A stretch of 64,000 bases of DNA from positions 24,780,728-24,844,727 of the forward strand of contig NC_134676.1 of the NCBI RefSeq assembly GCF_030463565.1, written 5' to 3'. This stretch comes from Pelecanus crispus. Lineage: Eukaryota; Chordata; Aves; Pelecaniformes; Pelecanidae. Under the pieces are notes generated by a model that saw only the letters and a list, made by a program, of their open reading frames with translations, made no database searches and was not told the origin of the DNA. Shown here in pieces: positions 39,601 to 63,360 of this stretch. Position 1 is the stretch's first letter, and each line of letters starts with the position of its first letter. Made by a program: the position numbers and the translations under genes.

Positions 39601-42600
39601 AATCACATTGATGTCTTGGGTGCAAAGCAGTGTGCAAGGTAAGAGAGAAAAAGAGAAAACAAAACAGTTAACCTTCTGTTCTTTTGTTCCTCAGTTTACT
39701 AAACGTGAACCAGAAGATACGAAGAGTGCAGATTCTGACAGAGATGTATTTAATGAGAAACCTTCCAAAGAAGAGGTCATGGCAGCCACCCAGGCAGAAG
39801 GTCCCAAAAGAGTTTCAGACAGTGCCATCATCCACACAAGCATGGGAGATATTCATATCAAGCTTTTTCCTGTTGAGTATGTATTTGGTAGTTTTTCTGT
39901 TCTTTTAATTCCTTCTGTGATTTTTGGTGGCAGTATCCAAGACTTTTATTTCAAGCTAGGAATAATTCTTTTCTTTCCCTTTCTGCTGTCCTTGTTTCCT
40001 GACAGTTTCTTAATACATCAAGCTAGGAATGTGACTCTTGACTAACACAAATAAAATAGGGTCAAAATAAGTCTAAGTAACAGTTGAAAGCACAGAGGTT
40101 TTTTTCCTATGATTATTGCTTTTATTTAATCATTGGTTTAGGGGGCTTTATTCCTTTCTTAACTTTTGTTCTTTCTTTAAACTGCAGATGTGGATAGGTC
40201 ATGATGCTCTTCTGTGTAAGCTACATATTACTGTAAGGAAGTGGTGTTTGATTCCATCTTGAAAAAGAATGATGATGTTGGCAGCAGCAGTAGATCTGGC
40301 AGTAGGTCTGTCTGAGCCAGAGGAATAGTAGTTTGCAACTTCAAAAGGTGGCCACTGTACTACTACATTTTATGTTATTGCAGCTCCTTCAAGAGCAACA
40401 TAAAATTTATACCAGCATATAATATTACTGCTGTGTATATCCAAAACCAGGCATATAATTGAAAAAGAGTTTTTACGCATGACAATTGCTAAAGTTATTG
40501 TGTCAGCATCTCTCCTTTGTGATGCTAATATATGTGAAGATTTTGTTATGAAACAGTAAATTTATATAATATATTATATTGCTATACATTGAAACTTAAA
40601 CCATTCAAGTGTAGCCCATGCTTCTCCAAAAACAAGTTCATGTTTCATCATAAGCACAGGTAAGGCAACACAACGTCAATTCTACCCTGTAGGGCTGCTG
40701 GTCTTTTATTGCTCTCTTCACCAATGTCTCCTTGCATCAGGCCCTAGTTTCTGGAATTTGTAATTGTAGCATATAGGTTGCAGTAATGGCACAGCCCTTG
40801 CCAGTGAGTGACAGGCCAAGCTACATTATTTCTGACGTTTTTTTTTTTTTAATTCCCATGCCAGTGTGTCACTATATTTACATCCATAGTATTGCTAGAT
40901 GCTTGACTGCAATGTTTTGTACGCAGTTGTAAATTAAATACAGTATAACCAGGCTTGGTTATTGTTAGGTTTGTCCTTTCTTGTTGTAGTATTTCCTCCC
41001 GGCTGAGTTTTAAATTTAAAATCTCTTTAAGATGAATGTGATTAAAGCTTTAAAGAAGAGCATATAGGATGTGGCTTTGTATGTCCTTTAAACTTTGGCC
41101 ATGTGCTCATGGAATAAATTTGTGAATGACTGTACTGCTCAGCAGGAACTGGGACTGTAATTCTGTCTGTTCCGTTTGTTACACCACTGGCGCTCTGTTT
41201 CATAAGAAGGTTTAGAGTATCACTAAGCCCAAGCTAATGTTCCTTGTCACAGCTAAAGTAACTCTACAGCTGTCAACTCAACTCGGACATTTTCTAATTT
41301 GGTTCGAAAATGTGTGTGACTGCGTAAACCTGTCAGTGTAGATCTACCCTGGCTACTAATCCATTTTATAAAACTAGTGGAAGAGGTATCGCAAAGAATT
41401 TTCACTCTGGAAGTAATTGTCTCAGAAGTAAAAAATCAAGTCACAAAGGTGAAGGGGTTGGTTGTTTTTTTCCCTTTTTATTTCATCAACAGTAATTTTC
41501 CACCTCTTCACCCTGCTTCCAAACAATGTTTGTGAGTAGTTTCAGAGAAGGATAACTGACTCTGCTGACTGCAAGTTCTATCATATTAAAACACTGTATT
41601 TTTAGATTTTACTTCTTGTGTTCAACACTGGACACCTTACATGTATAGCTTAATAGAATTATAGAGGTAAAAGAGTGAACAACTTTCTGCTTATGGAGCA
41701 TATACTCCTTAATTGATTTTGTAAATAAACTATGTAAGTAGAAAGCTGAGGAAGGAGTATCTAATCAGTGGTCCCTTGAACTAGGCTTTGAGGAAATAGA
41801 TTTGGTTCGTGACTGTCATGGTTTAATAAGCCCCATGCAGCTGCTCACTCACTCCCCTCCAGTGGGACGGGGGTGAGAATCAGAAGACTAAAAGTGAGAA
41901 AACTCATGCATTGACATAAAGACAGTTTAATAGGTAAAGCAAAAGCCGTGCACACAAGCAAGGCAAAACAAGGAATTCAATCACTACTTCCCATTGGCAG
42001 GCAGGTGTTCAGCCATCTCCAGGAAAGCAGGGCTCCATCACACATAATGGTTACTTGGGAAAACAAACACCATGTCCCCCCTTCCCTTCTTCTTCCTCCA
42101 GCTTTTACTGCTGAGCATGATGTCATATGGTATGGAATATCCCTTGGTCAGCTGGGGTCAGCCATCCTGGCTGTGTCCCCTCCCAGCTTCTTGTGCACCC
42201 CCAGCCTAATCACTGGTGGGGTGGGGTGAGAAGCAGAAAAGGCCTTGACTCTGTGTAGCACTACTCAGGAGTAACTAAACCGTCCCTGTGTTATCAATAA
42301 TGCTGCATTCTTGCACTGTGTAATCTTGCAACTTTGTATTCCTCTGAAGTTTTTTTTGCTTCCAGCTCTGGATTTGAGGAGGTGGGGATTTGTTTTTTCC
42401 CTTATTTGGGAACATATGAAATATGATATATGGGAATATATGAAAGCCCTTCCACAGTGTGCTGAAACACTGCTCCGTACAACAGGATCTTAGTCTCAGC
42501 TGAAGTCTTTATGGCCTTGCCAGCATACAACTAAATATTTATTGTAGTCTGTATTTTCTGTTACATGATCTCAGGTGCCCCAAAACAGTGGAAAACTTCT

Positions 42601-44621
42601 GTGTGCATAGCAGAAATGGTTATTACAATGGACACATATTTCATCGTATCATCAAGGTAACTTGTAAAAAGTTAACTTTTTTTTTTGTTAAGATAATGTG
42701 CCTTTGTGGTCAGTCTTCTCTGTTAACCCTTTCATTTCCCTTTTGCACAAAGGATTTCTGGAATGGCTTCAGAGTTCCCTGTAAAGTCTGAACAACTCGA
42801 AGGTTCTGAACAGCTTTATCACTTACTGAAGTTATTTAGTAGTTGTTCTGCAACTGACAAGGTGTAAGAAACCTGAAAACTGAGAGAAAGATCAATTCAG
42901 CAATCCTGCTTGAATTAAGACTTTGTTTCATGCCAGAAGGCATTTCTTGTAAGGCTTCTTATTTCTGTTGCCCTATGATCAAGCTGATACAACCTAAGTG
43001 TTTGCAGAAGGCACAGACAGGTTTCTGTCCTTCACTAGCAGGAACAGTGAGCAAGCTTGTTTTTTCACAAGTACTCAATTATCACTTAAAGAAGCCCTGA
43101 ATGTTTTGTCCCTTATCCACAGCATTTTAACACATTTTGTTGAAAGGTTTGAAGTAAGTTTGAAAAAAAGGTCACCTGGTATAAACCACTTTTGGTTATT
43201 TATTCTATGCAGTGATGTAATAACATTTCATTTCTGTGCAGGGTTTCATGATTCAGACTGGTGACCCAACTGGTACAGGAATGGGAGGTGAAAGCATTTG
43301 GGGAGGAGAATTTGAAGATGAGTTTCATTCAACTTTACGACATGACAGACCATACACGCTCAGCATGGCTAATGCAGGACCAAATACCAATGGATCCCAG
43401 TTTTTTATAACAGTAGTGCCAACTGTAAGTAATAGTAAAAGCTCAATTCAAGGCTTGAGATGCTAACTAGATAGTAAAAATACATTTTTTTCTGATGGAA
43501 AAAGGAACACACTGGTACTATCTAAATAATCTTTTCTTGTTATTTTGCAAATAAATGCTGCACACAACAATGTATACTACGTAGGCTTCACTGAAACCAT
43601 CCTTTAGGAAACAGAAAAGTATTTTTGTCAGTTGTGATCAAGAGGCCTTTTGCCTTTAATTGGAGTAAGGGTGATACCAAATTCTTAGTAAATCAGACAT
43701 GTTTGCAATTGTGTATTACTAGAGTATTTTATATTAATATATTGACCTAAACTTGATGGAAATCTAGCTATTGCTTAGATTTTGTGTGAAGTTTTTGGAT
43801 ATGGTGCTAGGATGACTCCTTAATATTCCCTAATTATACCTATATAAAGAAGCCAATATTCAGGTTTGAAGATTTCCTTTGATCTATGTGCAATTCCAGA
43901 GGCAAAAAAAAGAAATTTTGGTAACAGATACAACAGATAGATACAGAACAAATCCTTAAAAGGTAACACTTACAGAAATTGCATTCTTACAGCACTTATT
44001 TCAAAATCATTTGTCTTTTTAAAAAAAAGCACCCACCTACCATAATTTTGAGGCTTATTAAGCTATATCAGTGCCTATATTCAGATTGCTAATTGTGGAC
44101 ACCGTATGAATATGACTCTGAATTAAGTAGTATTCTGGACTGTCACTTAAAATTCAGTTGTGAAAATACCATAAAATAGAGACTGAAACAGCACTTCTGT
44201 GAACTGAGAATACACTTTAAAATAAACTATGAAATGCTACTGCATTGCTAGAACTTGACCTCTGTAGTACTTTAAGAAAACAACTGAAAAGGTGAGTTTA
44301 AATGCATATGAATATGTATTAGCTGCACTCTGATATTTACACGGTGTTAAGTTTCATAGTCTGAACATATCCATTTTCACTTAGTCTAGGTTAGTCTCTC
44401 TCTGGTTTGGTACCTAACCTACATGCTGCTTTCTATTTTAATATGCTTTTTCTTTCTCCTCCTGTGCCCTCAAACAGCCATGGCTAGACAACAAGCACAG
44501 CGTGTTTGGACGGGTGACTAAAGGAATGGAAGTTGTTCAGAGAATCTCAAATGTAAAAGTCAATCCTAAAACTGACAAACCCTATGAGGATATCAGCATC
44601 ATTAATATCACAGTGAAGTAA
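30453..44621 (+). CDS. PPWD1: Peptidylprolyl isomerase domain and WD repeat-containing protein 1, 11 exons, 631 aa
   Basis: Nuclear cyclophilin-type prolyl cis-trans isomerase, known from spliceosomal complexes. Joined exons (30453-30603, 31697-31799, 32461-32561, 33809-33929, 36416-36863, 37447-37637, 38107-38296, 39695-39876, 42575-42656, 43242-43424, 44478-44621) total 1896 nt with a single terminal TAA and consistent phases. The N-terminus is acidic with a basic AKKRR stretch; WD40 repeats follow ([11 protein letters not shown] at about 91-101, [34 protein letters not shown]). The cyclophilin domain runs from about 476 to 631. Counting against cyclophilin A, the residues R520, F525, M526, Q528, A566, F578, W586, L587 and H591 occupy the catalytic positions, so activity is expected. 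The start is the ATG in GGCAGCATGG, the first in exon 1. Human PPWD1 is 646 aa as I recall it, the difference being in the N-terminal low-complexity stretch. Confidence 0.96.
31697..31799 (+). CDS. PPWD1: PPWD1 exon 2
   Basis: 103 nt ([20 protein letters not shown]...). Acceptor TCTGTTTAG; donor CTAA|GTAAGT, with A rather than G as the last exon base. Confidence 0.94.
32461..32561 (+). CDS. PPWD1: PPWD1 exon 3
   Basis: 101 nt, first WD repeat ([20 protein letters not shown]...). Acceptor AATTGTAG, donor CTGG|GTGAGA. Confidence 0.95.
33809..33929 (+). CDS. PPWD1: PPWD1 exon 4
   Basis: 121 nt, second WD repeat ([20 protein letters not shown]...). Acceptor TTTAATAG, donor TTGG|GTAAGT. Confidence 0.95.
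36416..36863 (+). CDS. PPWD1: PPWD1 exon 5
   Basis: 448 nt, the longest exon; residues 159-308. It runs from [10 protein letters not shown] to [10 protein letters not shown] and holds the later WD repeats ([25 protein letters not shown]). Acceptor CTTGCAG after a long pyrimidine tract, donor AGT|GTGAGT. Confidence 0.96.
37447..37637 (+). CDS. PPWD1: PPWD1 exon 6
   Basis: 191 nt ([20 protein letters not shown] ... INVETN). Acceptor TTTCTGTAG, donor ACAG|GTAATT. Confidence 0.96.
38107..38296 (+). CDS. PPWD1: PPWD1 exon 7
   Basis: 190 nt ([20 protein letters not shown] ... KKNRFYM). Acceptor ACTTCAG; donor ATG|GTGTGT is a weaker match than its neighbours. Confidence 0.95.
39695..39876 (+). CDS. 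PPWD1: PPWD1 exon 8
   Basis: 182 nt ([20 protein letters not shown] ... IKLFPVE). It links the WD part to the cyclophilin domain, which opens at about [14 protein letters not shown]. Acceptor TTCCTCAG, donor TGA|GTATGT. Confidence 0.95.
41814..42305 (-). mobile_element. Truncated LTR of the same family, minus strand
   Basis: The left edge tgtcatggtttaataagccc is the reverse complement of the 3' end of the LTR at 25.4 kb. The middle segments match it inverted: gagcatgatgtcatatggta, cttcttgtgcacccccag, and tgttatcaa near 42295. The first 80 or so bases of the LTR 5' end are missing. The CRE has decayed to TGATGTCA. It lies antisense in PPWD1 intron 8. Confidence 0.78.
42575..42656 (+). CDS. 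PPWD1: PPWD1 exon 9
   Basis: 82 nt ([26 protein letters not shown]). It contains the catalytic Arg of the cyclophilin fold (R520). Acceptor ATCTCAG, donor AAG|GTAACT. Confidence 0.96.
43242..43424 (+). CDS. PPWD1: PPWD1 exon 10
   Basis: 183 nt, 61 codons ([20 protein letters not shown] ... [14 protein letters not shown]). It contains catalytic positions F525, M526, Q528, A566 and F578. Acceptor TGTGCAG, donor ACT|GTAAGT. Confidence 0.97.
44478..44621 (+). CDS. PPWD1: PPWD1 exon 11 with stop codon
   Basis: 144 nt ([20 protein letters not shown] ... IINITVK, TAA). It contains the last active-site residues W586, L587 and H591. Acceptor AAACAG. Confidence 0.96.
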   Translation, partial: PWLDNKHSVFGRVTKGMEVVQRISNVKVNPKTDKPYEDISIINITVK

Positions 44622-45369
44622 GCTAGGAGTTGAAGGTTCCAGCTTAAGCAGAAAAAACTCATCATGGTGGGACCCAAAAAGGCACCTAGAAAGAACAGAA
44701 ACATTTTTGATAACTCGTAGATATGAGAAGTGCCAGGACCGAGCAGTCACCAGTTCTACTATTTTTAATGTACCTAAAGTGCCCTAAGTCTGTGTTTCTC
44801 CTAACTTTGTATTTTGAAGTAAAAACATCTGCACGTTTTCTTACAAAGTCTACTGTTTTTCTTGCATCTCTTCTAGGCAAAACTGAAGATAAAAACCCAC
44901 ACCATGTCTCATGATAGTGTTTATAAAATAGGATCAGGGTATAGTTTGTAACTTTTTCATGTTTATTTGCATCTTTCCTGTCTAATTAATCCTTTTCACA
45001 GTATTGAAATCTTTGACAGAGGAAAAGGTCAGAAATCCTAAGCTGAGTAAACTCTTCAATCATATGTACATGCATAAATAATTATATTAAGTTACGATAC
45101 TGTTTGCTATGACAAGGTATGTAATCTACCTCTGTCCTACCTTTGTCCTTCAAAAATGGTTGTGCACGTGTCTTCTGTGTCCAAGAGCAATGATCAGCTC
45201 TTGGAATGCCAGTGTGTAAAGTCCTGTGCAACTTGTTTGGCATTGCCAATAATGTTTTTTCCTTCAATGTTTGCTTTCTCATTATTTTAGCCTACGAAGA
45301 CTGTTTCTGGCTTCTTTTTTAACCAAAGTCCTACAAACATTTCTACTTCTACTGAAATACTTAGTTTAA

Positions 45370-45375
45370 AATAAA
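45370..45375 (+). promoter_or_regulatory. Candidate PPWD1 polyadenylation signal
   Basis: AATAAA about 750 nt after the PPWD1 stop, followed within 25-35 nt by a GT-rich stretch (gtccggtgtttctg), the usual arrangement of a poly(A) site. The 3' UTR would be about 770 nt. Confidence 0.5.
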
Positions 45376-48327
45376 TGATTGCAACCGTATGTCCGGTGTT
45401 TCTGATGCAGTCCTCAATGAAAGCTCAAGACAACTTCTCAAGCAAGGTGTTGCAAATCTGTGGCTAGATATGGTCCCATTACTATGATGGATAGTTAAGT
45501 CTATTCTAAATACAGTAATATTAACTTTGACTGTTTATGTTCACGTAACACCACTGCACTCATACAAGAATGAGGAGTTTACAGTTCTGGTAACTTCATT
45601 CATGAAATGAGATGTGATGCATGCTCATCAAATTAATTCCCTCAAAAGCTGCTACTGTGAGGAAGCTTATCTTCAGTGAGATACAGCGATACCCTCAGGG
45701 ATCAATAAGAAAAGTCCTACAGTCAGTTAAATGTAGCACATCTCTATTCTGAGATGACCTTAAAAAAAAAAAAGGCAAGTTTATTAAATTTCATTCTTAA
45801 AGTTTTATGTATTTTTATTGAAAAGAATTCATTTTCTGGGCAACTCAAATTGCAGCAGCTTATGAATTGTTTCCACTAAGAGAACCCTTTCTTTCAGGAA
45901 ATCTTTATGTAACTTCCACACGTCCTCCCAACAGTTCAGAATAAGAACTATCTCAGAATAAAACCCTCACGTACCACATAGTCCACAATAAATTTGAAGG
46001 TAGCATACAGTAAGACCATATCAAGTGATAAAACATTATTTTTCAGTTAGCCTAGACATACTATTTTTGAGCTGAGATTCTTTAAAGAAAGCCACAACAG
46101 AGTCACTGGATCTTGTATTTACTCAATTTCACAGTTAAGTCAAAATCCTATGAAAAGTTACTCAGTCTTTTCAAATAATCCTCATAGTAATGGTTGAGTG
46201 AGTTCTAGTTGAGGAAGTATTCCAATTACATATTGCATAAGTCAGTACACTAAAAACTAAAGTTCAGTAAAACTGGTGAAACAAGCTTAAATTTATAACT
46301 GAAGCAGTTTATATGTAGTATTAATTTATAATACAAATAAACCTCTTAGTGTACCTGTTTACACTGAAGAGTTCACAGACAAATGCAACACTTTCACAGT
46401 TAGTTCAAGTCATCTTAAATAAATTCCATTTAAAAACACTTTTATGGTAGCGTTCCACGGGTCACAAGCAATCCTTTGTACTCAAAAATATGCATAAGTG
46501 AGAATTCTTCCTCTGCCCTCAAATGAAATGTTACAAAAAATCCAAACTGGTCACCTTGAACATTTTAGAAGTAGAACTATACTGAGAGGCATGTATTACT
46601 GAAGCATAAGCCAGCTAAAAGAAAATTACATTGGGATTTTTCTAAAGAATGCATGTCTTCTGTTAAAAATATTCCAGGAAAAGGTAGCTACCATGCTTAG
46701 CAGAACTTGTTCATATTTTAAAAAGAGCTATGAAGGGACAGTCAGCCCTAACTAGATCTGGGACTGCTCTGCAGTACGAGCTAAGCAGATGCTCAAGTCA
46801 GAGCAGCCAACTGTCTACTGTGCAAGAAGTTACAGGCTGGGAAGGGTGAACAATTTTTAGTTCGGTAGGTGCAAGAAAACACCTTTTATTCCATTGTAAA
46901 CTATTCCCAAATTTATCAGGTTGTCTGAAGAAATAATAAACACCTCTTTCTCAGTACCTGTGTACATACATAGGCACTGAAGCCCATTTCACAAACAGTT
47001 AAGTACTTTAAAGCTTAGTGTTCTTTCAGCTACTATTCAAGTCTTTACACTTGCTGAATCTGAAGCTGCATTTAACACCACTTACGTGAAATTTAAGTAA
47101 CAAGAGAAAACTACAAATAATTGTCATTATAAGGAAGTAGTTACCATAACTGCTTCCTCTTGAAGGAAAGTGCAAATGTACTAAATTATTTGTTTATACA
47201 TTCTTGGCTTTATCTAAGGTATGTAGTGGGAAAACATCATAAAATTGGTAATGTTACAATAAAAGCCATAGCCACAGATAATGGGATACATTTTCTTTGT
47301 CAGGTGAGGTTCAGAGCTCTCACAGCTAAACACGCTTTCCAGTATGGCAAACATATCTACCCATCTGTGAAACAACACTGCTTACTTCCACTGTCTGGTT
47401 TTCCTGATTCACCTCTACTCCAGTAAGAAAAGCGATGATACGCGGTTTTGATCTCTTGGCCATACTCTTCGTAGCTCCTCTACTGACGTGAAGAGGTCGG
47501 TGGCATGGCTTCTTCAATTGGCAATGGCTGTGCACTTACAGAGGAGGGCAGAAGATTCTGGTGCGCATACCAGACGGATAAAATTGTTAGCAGAGTTGCA
47601 TGTGCAGCAGAAAAAGAGACATCACTAAGTCGTTGCAACCTTCTCTAAGTTTAAACAGCGCTATACCCATATTTCATGGGTTTGTGAATGAGTAATCTTC
47701 AAAAATAGAGGCCTTAGTGACAGTTCCACATAGAAGATACAGTAAGAAATGAATATCTAATTATGGAAGGCTTATATCACATTTTAACATCTGCTCTTCT
47801 AAGTGAGAGTTATAATTAGTGTACACTGCTCTTACATTGTGTTATTTTAAGGCCGCTACCTTAATCTGGAAGCATGTATTCTACGTAAGAGTACATAGCT
47901 GGATTGACATTACACCACACTACTTCTTTAAGAAGTTTTTTTTTTTTTTAAACTTCATTTTACTTCTTGAGGAGCAAGCGTAATCTCTAAAGGCAGATTA
48001 TGTCCTCAAGCATGCACAAAACACTTTCACCTCAGTATCACTATAGTCTGTCCATAAATAATTTAGCATGTGTACAGTTATCAAAAAACCCCAACTCGCC
48101 CCTCTCCCCCCAACTAGAAAATGGCTAGCTAAACAATGCCACACCCCTCTAGCCCTACAACACTGTTCCCCACTGTGTTTTATTTGCCCAGTTATGCTGC
48201 CTTCTAGTAACAAACAAGGAAGCTAATAAATAATGGGGGAAACATTTCTTTGTGTGGTGTATTTGCATGTAATTTTCAATGCCACCTTTAGATGAACGTA
48301 TTCTTTAGATATTAAAGAGTAGCACCA

Positions 48328-48333
48328 TTTATT
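48328..48333 (-). promoter_or_regulatory. Candidate TRIM23 polyadenylation signal
   Basis: AATAAA on the minus strand, about 445 nt after the TRIM23 stop. Others occur at 48179-48184 and as far as 45814-45819, so a longer 3' UTR is possible and the used site is undecided. Confidence 0.3.
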
Positions 48334-48776
48334 TCTGACTAATAGAGCTGGCTATTCTAATAGCTTGAGATGCATTTTGGAATAGTTTCCTGGGAAAGTA
48401 TTTCTAAACCATTCAAAATTTTTCTAACACCAATTAACTACTGTAACCTTGTGGTAATTATTAGATGAACTCCAATGAATATTTTATCAGGGAAGAATTT
48501 TAAATTGTAACAACCTAATTTCACCAAAAAGAATTTCAAGGCACCCTTGTAACAAGCCCATTCCATTACTTGTAAATGTATCAAGTTTCAAAAACACTGT
48601 AACGGCACAAGTTTACTGAACCAATTGTCCAATCTAAGATAAAGGCTTATATTTTTCTGTAACCACGAAGTTAAATAAAGTCCCCTCCTCAGACAGCAGA
48701 CCTGGCTACAACATCCTAAATTGTGCAAACAAAACAAAGCATTAAACTACAACCTTAAATTGCAACTGCTGTAATA

Positions 48777-61805
<13,029 letters not shown>

Positions 61806-62694
61806 CTATTTTTGAGGAAAAGTTGAATGAAGGAGAGGAAGCAAACCTCAAGCAAATACCATCATGAGAAGTTCCACAAACCACAGTTGAGATTCTGACA
61901 AATATTAAGAGCACATTAACTACAGTGATATTAACATTGAGTGAGATACAACTACCACTTTTTCTATGTAAGCTCACATTACCTTGCCATGCTCTTCCTT
62001 CTTTCCATTATGGAACTATTTAATGTTTATGCAGATTTTCCCTACTTAAAAGATGCCAAGGTTATTAAAAATTTACAAAAACTCAGTAAAAACACTTGTA
62101 AAATAATCTGCAATAGCTAACAGCTGAAGACTACAAGGAACATACAAACCCTAATGTGCATCATAAAAATGAGTACTTTCCCTAACTATATACAGTGAAT
62201 ATTTCTACTGTACTAACAGAAGCTGTGAAGAATTCACACTGACAAACCTCATATTCCCTGAATCACAAGATGCAACACCTATTTCAGATCTCAGTCCAGC
62301 AAAAACTTGAATAAGAGTTAAAACAATATTCAGAAAGACCCATATACCATACTATTTGATATAGCAAAAAAGAAGATATCTTATACTCTCCCTAGCGCAA
62401 AGCAGAAGTCCATGGCTACTCCTGTATCATCCTCATTTTGTAGAGGTTAACACGAAGCAACATGATGAGAAGCAAAACCAGAATTGCATCCCAATGACTG
62501 CTGCTAAATGCTACCTGTATAGGCCATGTAGCATATGAGAACCCTAGTGATGGCTTCTCCCAGAAAGTATCATCCCTTGACTTTTTTCAACATCATTGTC
62601 ATAAATTTAAAGACATTTTCTCTGTTACAAGGTAAAGGTGCCTCAAGGGATGAAGCAGCACCTTTGAGCACTGGATCATTACTTTTTAGTCATT

Positions 62695-63325
62695 ACAGAA
62701 TCACAGAAGGGTTGATATTGGAAGGGACCTCTGGACACCGCTTTGCCCAGTCCCCCTGATCAAGCAGGGTCACCTAGAGCTGGTTGGCCAGGACCATGCC
62801 CAGGCAGCTTTTGAAGATCTCCAAGGGGGGAGATTCCACCACCTCTCTGGGCAACCTGTGCCAGAGCTTGGTTATCCTCACAGTCAGGATTGTTTCCTCA
62901 TGTGCAGACAGAACTTCCTGTGTTTCAGTTTGTGCACATTGCCTCTAGTTTTGTCAGTAGACACAATGAAAAAAAGCCTGGCTCTGTCTTCTTTACACCC
63001 TGCCTTCAGATATTTGCAAAATATCTTTCATCCTTTTCTCATATGAGAGATGCTCCAGTCCCTTCATTATCTTACTAGCCTTCTCCTCCAGGAGCTCCAC
63101 ATCTCTCTTGTACTGGGGAGCCCAAAACTGGACACAGTACTCCAGGTGTGGCCTCACCAGAGCTGAGGAAAGGAGAAGGAAGGATCACCACCTTGGACTT
63201 GCTGGCAACACACCTCCTAATGTGGCCCAGGATACTGTTAGCCTCCTTTCTCGCAACAGCACACCAGGTAAACCAAGACCCCAGGTCCTTTTCTGCAAAG
63301 TCACCCTCCTGCTGGTTGGCCCATT
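62695..63325 (-). mobile_element. CR1 LINE 3' fragment, minus strand
   Basis: The left edge acagaatcacagaagggttg is a CR1 3' end. The minus strand contains remnants of the ORF2 C-terminus (RSLSYEKR-like and [12 protein letters not shown]-like stretches in broken frames). It lies in the TRIM23 intron upstream of exon 2. Confidence 0.85.
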
Positions 63326-63360
63326 CTCTTCTCTCATTCTCTTCCTAAATGAGAAAATTA

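Larger units (their letters stand above)
36864..44477 (+). other. PPWD1 introns 5 to 10
   Basis: Introns 36864-37446, 37638-38106, 38297-39694, 39877-42574, 42657-43241 and 43425-44477. Only intron 8 (39877-42574) holds a recognisable element, the reverse LTR. Confidence 0.7.
44622..48776. other. Convergent PPWD1/TRIM23 3' region
   Basis: 4.2 kb between two converging stop codons. It holds the PPWD1 3' UTR on the left and the TRIM23 3' UTR on the right. Several AATAAA hexamers occur on the minus strand, so TRIM23 transcripts could extend to near 45.8 kb. No gene or transposon is recognised. Confidence 0.55.

Noticed and set aside
41948-42229. 93-codon open frame at 41.9-42.2 kb
   Set aside because: It lies inside the reverse-oriented LTR and is a chance frame.
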